A DNA stretch of 64,000 nt. Source: Eumeta japonica (lineage: Eukaryota; Arthropoda; Insecta; Lepidoptera; Psychidae). Position numbers and translations under genes: made by a program. Every line of letters begins with the position of its first letter. Position 1 is the stretch's first letter. Shown one piece after another: positions 1-13,000 of this stretch. The notes beneath the pieces were generated by a model that made no database searches, was not told the origin of the DNA, and saw nothing but the letters and a program-made list of their open reading frames with translations. Location of the stretch: the NCBI GenBank assembly GCA_005406025.1, contig BGZK01000213.1, forward strand, positions 1-64,000, read 5' to 3'.

Positions 1-1506
1 AATATATTTTAATTATTTGCTATTTTAATTAAAAACCGTAAATATTAACCACACACGGTGAATGCAGCGATAGTACCCAAATGAAATTCTGGCACTGAAA
101 TAATTGTTATTATTTCTGATATGTATTATCAATTAAAAAAAATTGAAACAATTATGGAAATATCTAAACATTTCCATAAAAAATTGTTTTTTTTTAATTT
201 TTAAAGTTTTAATGGTTTTTCACTTAATGAGCCCACTACTAATTAAGCAATTATTTAGAAGATGTAGTTTATATTCCAGAACGTCTATTTGTTAAACCAC
301 ATCTAAAATTATTTCATTTCTTAAAGACATTTTGACAACTATGTTAAATGAAATTCCAATTCTATTTTGCATTCCAAATAAATTTGAATTAAATAATTTT
401 ACCATTGTTTTAAGTTCAGACTATATTCAAGAGAGGATACTCATCCTAAAAGCACAAAGATAAGTTATTTATAATTTTGCCTTTTTTCGTGATGATCGGC
501 TCCCAAACATGTTTTATAAAATACTAAACGATGCTAATAAAGAAAAAAGCTGAAAAAAGAAAAACAATATGGCTCTTAAGATCTGTTATTCATTTGCATC
601 GTCTAAAATATGACAATCTAGAATGACATAATATCAATGCACTCACAATTTTAAATGTCATTTCATCGAATTGTCTACTTTATTTTATTTATTTGTATCT
701 ACTATCTTTATTTTATTTGTATCTATTTTAATTTTGCATTTACCCTTCAAGTATCAGATAAATGACAATAAATTGACTCTCACAAGATCGGTCATCGCCG
801 AAGGAGTCAAAAACATATTATATATCATATAAAGTCATATATAGTATATCATATAAAGTCTTTACATATACTTTATACATATAAAGTCTACACTTTTCAT
901 ACGAGATAAGTTGTATAAAATGGATTTTTTGTCTTACGTTAAATTCCTTTCAATTTTGATTAAAAAAAGACCTTGACTTTGTTTCATATTGCAGTAGAGT
1001 TTTACAAAGTACTTCATCTATTTAATCATATCAAATCAGATCTGAAAGATTATTGTCTTGGACGAATTCGTAACTAGACTTTTCCTTAGACGAATTAGTT
1101 GTCAACTATCATCGGAGTAGGCGCCACAAGGATATTTTGCCCTTTTCATACGTGTAACGCAAAAATACGAGTTTCCAGAAGGTCTAAAATTGTCTTTTTG
1201 AACTTGAGTTCATGATATAACATGAATATAACGTGATTGATCACGTTATATTACACATGACTTGATTATATATATATTTTTTGGAATAAAACTTTTTTTT
1301 ATGTATGACTTGAGAGCAACTGAAATTTTTTTCAGGACGAAAATAACGGATATAATCTCGTCCGTTAACGAAATTTTAGAATTTTCAATTTCAATTTAGG
1401 ATTCGTCGCTATGCCAGAAATATTCGAATCCAAATCGGCCAATATTCGGAAACAGCAACGTCATGTAAACCTCTAATATGTTTATGAATAATTATTTTAC
1501 CAATAA
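1..1506. other. AT-rich upstream DNA, nothing recognised
   Basis: No exon-like segment, RNA gene or transposon protein was recognised. Short AT-rich direct repeats around 820-890 (ATATAAAGTC-like text repeated) are low complexity. Confidence 0.5.
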
Positions 1507-1680
1507 CTAGCTATGTTCGCGGACCCGGCCCCGCCCAGAAAGATATACAATGAATGCCTCCATTTTTTATACTGACCGATCTGTCTTTTAATCGCGATGC
1601 AGATTCCAGTCTGTGTTATTATAAAGTCTAGCATGATTTATAGTTTTCTTTTTAGACGTAACATTTGTCACGACGCTTAA
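1507..1680 (-). mobile_element. Helitron-like 3' end of the minisatellite element family
   Basis: ACTAGCTATGTTCGCGGACC at 1506 looks like an inverted Helitron 3' end (CTAG next to a GC hairpin). The following CCATTTTTTATACTGACCGA is shared with the copy near 11.05 kb and resembles that near 35.3 kb. The right end is unclear. Confidence 0.4.
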
Positions 1681-3290
1681 TAAAGATTTATTACAATCGC
1701 ACACACTCATAGTTGTTTTTATACAAGCTATTTAAATTGTTGGAAAGATATTTTTGAAGTTTTTTTCGTTGACTATAGGTATATTAACGTTAGGCGTTAA
1801 CGTGGGCATACTATAATGAAAAAGGCATCTTTGGCACCCGAACAAACTCGCACTTGTCCCATCCTATGACAGCGCGTGTTTAGTTGACTACCATGCCAAT
1901 CTTCGCAATAGCACAGCGTAAACAGACGACGCTAATCTTGACTAATGGTTGTCCGGTTACAATTTATGATAGTCCCTAGTTATCCTTTCTAGGATTATGG
2001 CCTTGAAGGAGCAGAGCGAGCCGAGCGTCGCGTGCAGCGTCACAACTCATTTCCTCATTTAAGCCGATCGCAGCCTCTGTACTTCTGCAATTACAGCACA
2101 TAAACAAGACGTTGTCGGTGCACCGAGTCTACACTCTACTGCTGTCTGGATATCACTGTTAGTATACATTATAACCATCTTCTATTTTTAGGGTACCGTA
2201 TGTGAATAGAGTTTTAGCTGTTGCTGTTTAGGATTCGTTTCTTTTCATGATTACGAAGTTGGTCATTTTCAGCATATACATCATTCAGTTAATTTAAGCA
2301 TTGCAATATTCACGGAACTACACCTGAGTTGTGTAACACGCATTTTAACAATGGAAAAATCGAATGCACAGAAGTCAATATATTTTATATGCCTACTGGA
2401 ACTTGACTAACATAATTTATATAAGTATGTTAGGCTAATTCAAAAACATATGTCTATTATTTTTTTAATCTCCTAAGAAACGGATTTATTTCTATTAATA
2501 TAAATGTATATAAGTCATCTGTTTTAAAATAAAAACAAAGAAATTATATGTGTGAAGCGACATACGGTTTTTGTCCTTGCTATTTTTTTTCTATTTAGTT
2601 TGTATGAGTACTCAGTTGCGTTTGTTTATCAAAATGACTGGAGCAGGCTTTTCTTTCATAATAATCTCTTTTATTAATGCACAATTCTAGCGTGTTCGAT
2701 AGCTTTCGCGTAGTTCTGCTGCTAGATAACGTTATTAATATATTCTAATTATTAATAGATAACATATTTTGTCGAAAATTGGGTTTTCAATCATACTATA
2801 CTAAGTTTGAAATTTGGTTATATTAAATCGTAATTTTTTATTACTTTTTAATTTTTATAAAAAAAATAGAGATAATATGAAATATAAGTGTAAAAGTAAA
2901 TTCGTTGTTTTTATTTGTAAAGCTGTAAATTAGCCACGCTGTATTGTGATATCGTATTTTTTTTTTTTATTATTATGTCTTGAAATTAACTTTTTAGAAA
3001 AAGTTTAATTAAAATAATAGTGTTTTAAAGGTATATCATCATTCTCAATCCTCCAAAATCCAGTCATCAGTACATGTGTTTCTTATTAGCACCTCAACAA
3101 TCGTATTGATAAAAGTAACAAATGGTTGTTTTCCTCAAAATCAACTTACACATTTAAAACGTCAACTGGACCTCTTGGAAGTCTTCAGTATGCAGTTAAA
3201 TTAAAACTTCATGTTATAGTACCTATAGTTTATGCTGTTCTTATATTTATTTTAGTACTATATGAAAATATGGAGATCAAGAGTATTTTT
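1681..3290. other. intergenic DNA, no gene recognised
   Basis: A GC-richer patch at about 2000-2170 could be a non-coding exon or promoter of something, but nothing supports a specific call. The remainder is AT-rich. Confidence 0.4.
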
Positions 3291-3299
3291 ACGCGGCGG

Positions 3300-4712
3300 C
3301 GGTTTTTGTATTTATCAAATTGTTTTCATTTTCTTATGTGTTTGGGGTTTCGAAAATTGATGTTTTTAGAGCAGCATCAGCGTCTTTTCTTGCTATTAAG
3401 TTAAATGTGTGGGTGGCACATCTCATGTGAATTGGTAAATCACAGTTTTCCATTGTGTCATCTTTATTGGTGTTACTAGCAAGTATATTTTCTAATGAAA
3501 TAAACTCCAAGTCTTATTCAATATCAGATTCAGTTAAAAAGGCAGCAACATCATCATCAGTATCAGAGTTTACATTATGGGATGTTGATGTCATATCTGA
3601 CAGTAAATCACCCTCTGTGCCAAATTGCACAAACATCTTCACAAAGTTGCTGCCATTGTCGGTTGTTGTCCTAGAAGTAAACGTAAGTTTAGGTTCAAGA
3701 TATTGCATACAAGACATAAAAGACTTAATTAACGATTTCTTACCAACTTACCTAGTAACTTGTTTTTCAATATGATATTCATAGTGAATATTGATCATTG
3801 CTTGTGAAAGAACGTCATATGAATGATCACCTTTTATTCTCATGAAAGCTAACACTGCATGCTTTCTCACTCTAGTAACACGATCTATCCAGTGAACAGC
3901 CATTCCCAAGTAACTCTTGCTATGAGTGGACCAGTAGTCTGCTGTTGTAGCCGCACAATCGATTTTATTAAGGGTACTGAAACAATATGTTATATAAATA
4001 AATGTTGTTATCTTTTTTTTACTTTATGGTTTATTTTTTGAGAGAAATTTTCATTTTATAACTTTTAGAATTAAAAAAGAATGTATCAAAATATTACTTT
4101 GATCAGATAAGCTGCGAAATAACTTGTATTTTATAAATAAAAGGTACTTACTTGATCAAATATTGCTTCAACTGAGCATGTGGATCAACTATACGTCTCC
4201 TCAATGTCCACCTGGAAATTGAGTTTTAACCAGGGTTCAAAGTTTTAATTAGCTTCTCAAATGTATCAAATTCTACAGCATGTAGTGGAACCAGGTTGGC
4301 AACGAAAAAGTTTACGATTTGTCTGTCCACACTGGCTTGGGATAAGCCACTGCCCGTAGCTGCGATACAAAAAGATTCACCAATTCTTTCTTGATATAAC
4401 CTTTTATTACCCGGTGAAGATGAAAACATATCACTTCTGCTGCTATTACAATCTACATTAGAAGAATTCACTGCACTTGAAGAAGGCTTGGGATCAGTTT
4501 TCTTTTTCCCAAGAGTTGACCCTACTTTTACTTTTTCTTCAAACTGTATATATTTGGATGCATGCGTCCTTGTCATATTTTGTTTAAGATTATGAAGTCT
4601 AGACACGTGAGCCTTTATTATACAATGTTTAGGCAAACACAGTTTGCATTCATAAATCAACTTCTGTTCGCCGCATCTTGAATTCCATACAAAGTAATCA
4701 CTTAAGTGTGGT
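3300..4712 (-). pseudogene. hAT-superfamily transposase, intron-bearing, broken
   Basis: Read on the minus strand it has a BED-type zinc finger (YECKLCLPKHC, then LKQNMTRTH with a His replaced by Asn). A hAT N-terminal region follows (FCIAATGSGLSQASVDR, FEKLIKTLNPG). Then come DCAATTADYWSTHSKSYLG, TTDNGSNFVKMFVQFG and LPIHMRCATHTFNLIA, classical hAT catalytic-core motifs. At least two introns with good splice sites separate the pieces: donor GTAAGTACC near 4154 with an acceptor near 3980, and donor near 3755 with acceptor CTTCTAG near 3680. In-frame stops at 4226-4228 (after LNPG) and 3511-3513 (after ESDIE) inactivate it. No terminal inverted repeats or target duplication were found, so the element boundaries are unknown. 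Confidence 0.75.
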
Positions 4713-7700
4713 CAAGGATTTGATTTGATATCAGTACTTTCAGTACTAGTGTTCATGATGTAAGTGCAATTAATTTATGAATGTGAACAATTTGATCAGT
4801 TTCACACCTGACACCACTAACCATCCAACCAATACAAACGAAAAAAAACTAAAATATTTGGAAAATCCAAAAGTGCACGACTCATAATGTTCATTCGTTT
4901 TGTTAATAACTATTAAACGACACAAATCAAGTTAACCATTTTCAATACCAATCTCCGGACAGTGGATCTAAAGCTATTAAAAAATGGATCAAATTAGTGA
5001 ATTTTACGCTCGCTATCGTGTCCGGAACGAAAAAGTGTTGATTGACGGAAATTTCTTTTGACTATTTTGATAGTTTTTCTAATTGTATTATGTTAAATCG
5101 ATTTGAACTAGTGATAGAATTAATCTTCATTAAATTATCTATCAAATAGTGCACAGGTTAATAAAATTACATGAATTATTAATCGTGTTATTGATGAAAA
5201 AAGTTACGAAATTGAGGACAAAAAATTATTCGTTCGTAGAGCACTTCTTAATGCTTCGCATTATGAGTCGTGCAATATACACTATTAGTAGTTTAGTTAG
5301 GTAACCTACACAAAGTTAGGTTATATTGTAGTATTCTCTGGAAGTGGCACTGGCTGATTAGAGACGACTTGCTTACACTCACGCTATGCTTAGCATAACT
5401 TATATATGTATCACACTCGCAGGTGCACTTCGCATATATCACATCGTTCGTTCATTATTCGACTCGCCGACAGTCGCCGAACATAACGAGCGTGGCGTGG
5501 CACGTAATTCAAACAAACAAAATAACAGCATGTCAACAAACGACTAATGTATCGGACTAAAGTTAACGGAAGTTCAATTCACCGGAAGTTAACAAGAGCG
5601 TTAACATTTTTTTGAACTTAACTTGAAACTTAATCTGTTCAGCATATTGTTAGCTTCTTTAATTAACGATTAATGGATTAACGAGTTCATACCTTTGGTA
5701 TTACCATACAAATACCTATTCATTTTATTATTTTTTTTATATTCATATATATTCAGTAGTTTTGTGTACATTGTATATCGTAACGTTTTCTTACTACATT
5801 TGTCACATTTTTTAAAGTAATTTTGGTTATATATATTATTTTCTCTTGAGCTACTATTGACAGTTTTATTAACAGATATGTTCAAGGCACTTGCCTACAC
5901 CATGCATTAACATGCAGCATGCAACCCACCGCTGATCCTCGAATCTGCCTCTCCACTATGAATCTCTATCCAATGAATTGAATATTGATTATGAGGATTG
6001 ACAGATATCAAACACGTAAGCAAGTGTTCACTTAATAATTATCTTAGTCCACTAATCGTTATAATTTTAATTTCTACGTACGTTTCATGCCAACTAGGCA
6101 CATTCTCAGAAAATTGCAGACAGTCACATCCACCAGAGTGTATGGAGTGTTAAAAATAACCGACAAATTTGGAAACAACCTTGTTAAGTGCAACGCTATC
6201 ATGCAATGATCAAAGGGTGAAGAGAGCATCCTTACTAGTAGCCACAGACCACCACCAATAGACGTGCCTGTCAAATGTTACAGACCAACATTCACCAACC
6301 ATTACTCAAATAGTTACAGGCAAGCGTCCAATAACGGCGATTTATAAATGTTAATTTGGTCATTGAGCATATTATTATTATCTTTATGTTTTAAAATTTC
6401 GAAAGTTTCCAAATTGCGTTTAAATGTTTTCAATAAGCGAATATTATGTGTTATTAATATTGTAGTAATTAAGTTAAATGTAGGTGGCATGTGAGGCATC
6501 CGGCCTCCGTGCCCGGTCTCACGAACGTGGGTTTTATTTGCATTCGATGCATAAACTCAAATTTCAAAATAGTACAAAAGTCGAGTTGGCGGAAAACAAG
6601 AGAGTAGGAAATTGACTGTTTATATGGAGGAGAGAATTGACAGTTGGTGTGAAGTAGAAAAGTTGATCAGGGCTCCTGCTCGCCTACAAAATTCTCGATC
6701 ATACCTAATAAAAATCTGACTGTGAAATGTTTAATATGTGAGACTGAGTATAAACAGATAAATTGAAGAACTGATCAAATAAATATAGTAAATTTAATTT
6801 AATTTAAGATTCCGGATAACCAAAATTTTACTGTGTTTGTTTTACAAAAACCCTTAAATATTCAAACTGAACAAAAGCCTTATAGTTTTTTGGTAATAAA
6901 TAAATTATCAAAGGTGTCCGTCACTGTAACTCGATTTTAGAAGTATGTAATCATTACTTGGGATATAGGCAACAATTTTTCGTCACTTTTGATGCTTAGG
7001 CGAACAATATATTGGAGCAGAGCAATATTCTTTGATCACAATCCATTTCATCTTTTCAGAGATTAGCCCAAAAAAACAAACCCATATTTTATTTACAAAA
7101 ACTTTGTTCATATTAATGTTGGATTGGAAAAAGTGTACAACCTTAGCGAGGGGCGTATTTGTCAATTATGTTACTATCCTTTTTTGGTTTGTTATTACAG
7201 ATGATATAAGACAAAGAAATCCAAGTAGAAAGTGAAAGTGTGTTACTATTTTATCGTTCCCTCTATGCTATCTTTACTCTAAATTCTAAGGGAAATTGTA
7301 AAATCGAACGAGAAATAAAACCAGGCCAAGAGCATGTTCGATCATGCTTAATGTTGGATTACGAAGCTGTTACTAAAAAGAAATGCACTACAGATGTAAA
7401 AACTACGTTGTTACATTTTTTCCATGTTTCCCGCACAAAATAGGTATAGGCACTTAATTAATAAAATATTTTAAAAAAACTGTCGAAGTATGTACCGCAC
7501 GTTGATGTTTGCTGAAATGGAATACCGTCCTGCCTAGAAATATTCATTTTTGTCATTTATACAAGACATCTATATTTCATATTACATCAATATGTATCTT
7601 GTAGTTTTTGATTAAAGTGCCAGTGACATAGGAACGGACGGACGGACGGATGGATATGAGACTAAGAATTCCATTTTTGCCATCTTGGCAAAACTGGAAT

Positions 7701-9929
7701 TTTGTTAATTTTTTCTTATTGGAAAGAAAATAATATTTGTGAAAACCTCACTTTCGAATACAGAGCTAGTACTTGAAAGTTACCAATTTATTTAAGACGC
7801 TGTATATGTACATGTTCAATGTGGCACCTTTAGATATATAAACGTTACATTTATTGTTAAGCAAACTCTGTATAAAAAAAATGTGTGTGTATGCAATTCG
7901 TATACAGGAGAAATAAAACTTCAGAAAAGTAATCTACGAGATAACAAAATGAATATAGGGTATCAGGAGTAGGATAATAATAAGGTTTATTTTGTTTATT
8001 AATATTTTTACTGAGTTTAAAAGTTATTTTACATTTTAATGAAGTTATGTATGTAATCTATGTGCAGTAAAAAATAATAATGAAATTTATTGATTAAAAC
8101 ATATTAAAGTATACTTAATAGTAATTTATATTTTGCACTGTTGGTAGGCACCTATATTTCGTATACCTATTGTGTTGTACTATAATCTGACAACTATTTG
8201 CTATACCGTTCGAAATCTTAAAAAAATGATTTTTAGCGACCTCTAACAAACATGATGATCTCCATACCAAATGAATATCACCTATGAAATTATTTCACTT
8301 AATATGAATTATAGTCGATAGGTGGAACTACTATAGCTCTCTGGTGGCGTATTATTTCAATAATTATGTAGATTAAGTACATTTTATTTAAATATTCTTT
8401 TAATCTTATACTATAAACTCTGAAAAATACTACATATTTATAATATATTTCTTATTAGTCACAGTAATATCAAAAGTTTATGCCCATAGAATTAAATGGT
8501 CAATTTCTCTTAAAATTATGGTATATATTGCATCGAAAATGACATCGATCTCTTTCAAAGTAGTAAAGAAAAGCAGCTGTACTCAGTGATCGCCACGCCG
8601 ATGGAACTAAGTAAACGCAACTACGGATATCAAGAAACCGAAAGAGCGTATGTTTCACACTTCTCCGATACCCAAAGGCAAGCGGGACACTGCTCCTACT
8701 CTACCCGACAGTATTTACACCCACCACTTTTCGTCTTCTAAAAAGGTTGCAGATCAGAATTTCAAAACTCTACCATAAAAAATTCACTTGAAAAGGATGT
8801 TATAAAATTTCGATATATTGAGGGATAGATACCCATAAACATTAACTGCTCTGTACAATGTATGTAACTGAATTTTTATTATTTTTATATAAATTGTATG
8901 TAAGGCACCTTTAAGTTTTTTGTTCGTTCGTTTTGAAGGAAAACAACAGGAATTCTGAAAAACGTCTGATGACGTATTTCAAGTGTTATATTGTAATCTA
9001 GGAAATAAAAAAAAAATCAGTTTATTTTTAGGTATTTATTTCAATAAAACATGTGTTGTACAATCTAAAATGAGTGTTATTCATCATATGCAAAACTTTA
9101 TCACACAATAAGTAATTAATGTACTTTAATTTTTTTTTCAATTGAATGAAATAGCCGCTATCCATAATATTTTAGCTACGTCGACCGTCACTTGCCAGCA
9201 ATAAACTATTTGCGCTGCAAAATCTATTAGTGTATGTGTGTAGAGAAGAGAGAACAATACATCTGTCGAGCGTGAGAAAGAGAAATAAAATGACATTTTC
9301 GAATAACTACAAGGTTACCTAACAAAACTCGAAGGTTGAGATTTTAGGACCGCGATGTATGACAATTAGATATTGTTTTTCTTAATCGTAGACGCCGTTA
9401 CGAAGTTATGCCATTAGGTGCCGTAATGTAAGGCTATGTGGAAGTTATTTTTTTTTTATTTAATATAAACCAAATAATGGAAAAACATAATTAACCAATG
9501 ATAAGAAACTCCATCTTTTCTTCTTATGCACTTTCGAATAATATTCGTATACTTGTTTACGATACAGGTCACATTTTATTTTGTCAAATTGACAGCTTGT
9601 TCTCTATATATTCACTATGGTGTCAATTTCTAATTTTGACACCATTGTTTGGGAAATTGGGAGAAATATTTTGGTGTCTTGTGAGTCACAAGTAAACCAT
9701 GGCCCGTCCTTAATATATATGTTAATATTAAATGCTTATATTTATCAATAAAGCATCCTTCGTTCTTCTAATATAATTAGCAAAATGGCAACATTCCATA
9801 AAGTGACATTCGTTTGTGGAGAACCAGAGAGTTATGCGCGCGATGTACAAAATGAATTAATTTCGGATCAATAACATATAGTGGTCGAAGAGAAAAGAAA
9901 ATCTAGACCAAGGTCTTATCTCTTTCGCC
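4713..9929. other. upstream intergenic DNA, mostly unassigned
   Basis: AT-rich with scattered repeat debris. A GC-richer piece at about 5440-5620 lies near the hAT copy and may be part of it. A segment at 8540-8740 is GC-richer but has no reading frame or splice pattern I can support. A segment at 9170-9420 has a repeat-like look. ORFs in this stretch are short and unsupported. Confidence 0.4.
7490..7705 (+). repeat. dispersed retroposon tail, copy 1
   Basis: Shares 'CACGTTGATGTTTGCTGAA', a 'CATCAATATG/ACGTCTTGTA' segment and a GGACGGACGGACGG run followed by 'TTTTTGCCAT' with 40590-40862. It looks like a truncated 3' end of a lepidopteran non-LTR element. Confidence 0.5.
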
Positions 9930-10044
9930 CTAGGAGAAGAGCAGGCTCGCGCATCAGGGGCGGAATCGATCGCGGAGCAGTTCATGTTGCGGTGGGAGCT
10001 CCGGCATTTCAATGCAGGGCAGTTTCAAGATACAGCTGATAAAT
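9930..10044 (+). promoter_or_regulatory. unc79: unc79 5' leader and GC-rich start region
   Basis: GC content rises sharply from about 9950 to 10450 against AT-rich surroundings, as expected around a transcription start. The transcription start itself cannot be placed and no TATA box is convincing. Two ATGs precede the chosen start. ATG 9984 is out of frame. ATG 10012 is in frame, with no stop before 10045 (it would add MQGSFKIQLIN). The 10045 ATG has A at -3 and G at +4, a strong context. ATG 10012 has T at -3, a weak one. Upstream non-coding exons are possible but not visible. Confidence 0.5.
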
Positions 10045-10066
10045 ATGGGCACCAGAGCGGCGGCCT
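10045..10066 (+). CDS. unc79: unc79 exon 1 (coding, 22 nt)
   Basis: Encodes MGTRAAA plus the first base of the next codon, followed by donor GTAAGC. Joined to exon 2 it gives MGTRAAAFTAKIR, which I recognise as the N-terminus of insect UNC79. It is too short for ORF detection and was placed by this match and by phase. Confidence 0.88.
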
Positions 10067-13000
10067 GTAAGCATATTAGTTTTAAGTTGCATTTCGCCGA
10101 TTTTATGAGCTTCTCGAATAGAGGCCGACGTCCGAGCGAAAAAACCGGCCGGTGCTTTTTGCATGAATAAATCGCATTTATTTTTCAGAATTGTGCGAAG
10201 GCGGCCTCATTGCGTAGTGAAAGCTTTTTGTGTCCCCTAATGCAGTCGGCGCAGGCGTGCGAGCCGAGCCGGCCGCTCCATAATATGCAGCTCATTATGG
10301 AGCCCATTTTGAACGTGAAAGGTGAGGTGGGTGTGCGGTGTAGATGCCCCAGCCCGCTTGTCGCCCGCCGCGCCTCGCTTACCACAGGCTCAATGTCTCA
10401 ATGTTGGGTGTCCCCTTCACTCTTCTGCCCGGACCGTTCCGTCATCTCTCTACCGACTCTTAGTGGACTGCTCTTGTTGCACTGAACACCTATGTCTGTA
10501 TGTGTATCTGTCTATGTCTAGTTGTCTACATGTAGTACATTTACCAGATCCCATATGTTGCGCTGGTTCCTTTGTGTAGATAGGTGTCACATGTTTGGTG
10601 TTGAACTGTCTTCGGAGCATCTGGGTCTTATATGTAAATAAGATTTCTCATTAGTTGACTTCATGCTTAGGTATGTATTCTTTTAATTAATGCTTGGTAT
10701 TTCAGGCTGATAAATAAATAATTTGAATATTAATATATGTGATTGACTATTTGTAATGTTGACTAGGTATATATGGATTATTGTGTAGGTATTGAATTAT
10801 GTAATGTCAACATGATGATGATAGATATGACAAAACAAATTGATATGTTGTGTAAGCTGTTATGTGCATACAAAGTGATTAGTAGAAAATGTCTATAATT
10901 TGTGTTTTATTGTCTGTGGGTTAATATATGTGTTATAAATCACATTTATTGGCTGATATAAAAAAATGTCAATATTACATTTGCCTTTATAGTATGATAT
11001 GTTAGTGTATGCCCACAGTTCGGCTTGAACAGTGTGGACAGAAAATTAATTTCTCCATATTTTATACTGACATTATTTCTCTTCTGGTTATGATTCCCAT
11101 CCTAATCTTATTCTCATTTCAATTCTAATTTTACTGTATACTTGTTCTCTATCTTGTTAATTTCCATCCTAGAATTCTGATCCAGGTCCCAGTTTTGATT
11201 TTGATCCTCATTCTGCTCACGATTTCAATGCCACCTTTGATCTAGATTGCTATTCTTATCCTGCTCTATATTTTCATTTTGATCCTGCTTTTTATATCAA
11301 TTTCCATTCTGCCTTCGCTATCAATACCAGTTCCGATCTTGCTCTCTATTTCATTCTCCATTTTGTTCTTGATTTTGATCCTAATCTTGTTCTTGATTCC
11401 AATCATTCTTTATATTGATTATGCACTCTGTGGTTTTACCCTTATGGAATACCTTTTTTATTTTATGTCACTTTCATGATTGCATTATTCACTTACATAA
11501 GCACAATAATTTACTGTAGTATCTATATAAATATTTAGTTAAGTGTATAAGCTTTAATGTTTGTCTATGGTTTTGTGATTCTGAAATATAAAATTACATA
11601 TTACATCCACTAATACTATAAAGATGAAAGCGTGGATCTGAAGATGTAGGTATATTTATTACTATTGAAAGCTGAAACTACTGAATAGATTGTGATGAAA
11701 TTTAGTAAATATGAGAAAAACAATCTAGCCTATGTTACTTCAGGATAGTGAATTAGTGAAAGAATATTTAAAATTAGTTCAGTAATTTTAGTAATTACAC
11801 TCTTAATATAGTTAATTACATCCTTTTAAAGTAAAATTTTACTTTAACAATTATAATCATTTACTACATAAATGTATTAAATATTTCTGTTATTGTATCT
11901 ATCGTAATAATATGATGATATGTTGGAATGCATTATAGTCTAGATTGTTGATATCTAAACTATTGATATCTCTGCATTATAGTCTAAATATTTGATATAA
12001 AAATTAATACAATAAATGTTTTATGAAAATTAATAATAAAATAAATAAAGAGGATAAAGATCTAATATGACTATAATTAAAACTATATAAATGAGTTAAA
12101 ATATATGAATACTAGCTGTTTCCCTCCCGCTTTGCGTAGCGTAAAATACAGTGAGAAATTAAGTTAAATTTTTGAATTAAGTAATTCATAAATATTTTGA
12201 TAATTGAAAAAACTTATTTTCATCTGAAGATTTCCATAATAGCTTTCTTTAGATGAAAGCTACATTATTTTTACTATAAACGGATTTTATGAAATTTAAA
12301 CCCTAGAGAGGAAAGCAGTATTAATAAATACTACACAAGTATTTATTATAAACGGATTTTATGAAATTTTCACAATTAGATAATAGTTTAGGGTCCTATG
12401 ACTTTTCGTAATAAAAACAAAGATCATGACACACCTTTCCGCATCACCTAACAGGTACAGTGTCTTATGATGCGTCCCCATTTTTTTACATGGTGGAATA
12501 TCTAGGAGGCCGACACCATGGGCGTGAGCATTAATGTCTGAGTTTGGAATTTGTTATTCATATCAAATATATAAAAATATAAATTAATATGAATAACCCA
12601 AAGCTAGACATTCATGCTTACGTCTACCGTGCTGAGGAAAAAGGCAGTAACTTAACTTCTTGTCTGTATATCTAATTTTAAATTAACATTAGATGATTGA
12701 ATGAATAAATTAATATTAGATGATTGGGTGATTAAATTAACATTGGATGATTAGATTAAATAGAAAAGTAACATAATTAGTCCAGTTATTGCCTTTTTCC
12801 TAAGCTTGGTCGCCCTGTTTAAAAATATTGATTGAAAACAATTGAACAGAGGTCACTCATATATACATATCACATATCACTCATACATATATACATAAGA
12901 AAAAATTGAAATTATTGAAATAAATTCATATCTCTTCATTTTCAATTTTTTTCAATCAATATTTTTAAACAGGTTTTGTAGTTTATTTTCACTACTTATA

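Noticed and set aside
1985..2170. GC-rich patch as a first exon of an upstream gene
   Set aside because: No reading frame, no family match and no convincing donor.
7032..7443. Two consecutive ORFs of 67 codons as a small gene
   Set aside because: They have different frames, low-complexity composition and no family or splice support.
10189..10320. GC-rich open segment with acceptor TTTTCAG and donor GTGAGG that could be the first coding exon of unc79 (ATG at 10240)
   Set aside because: It splices in phase to exon 2 but gives a non-family N-terminus. The exon at 10045-10066 gives the recognised MGTRAAAF, so this is probably promoter-proximal intron or at most an alternative exon.
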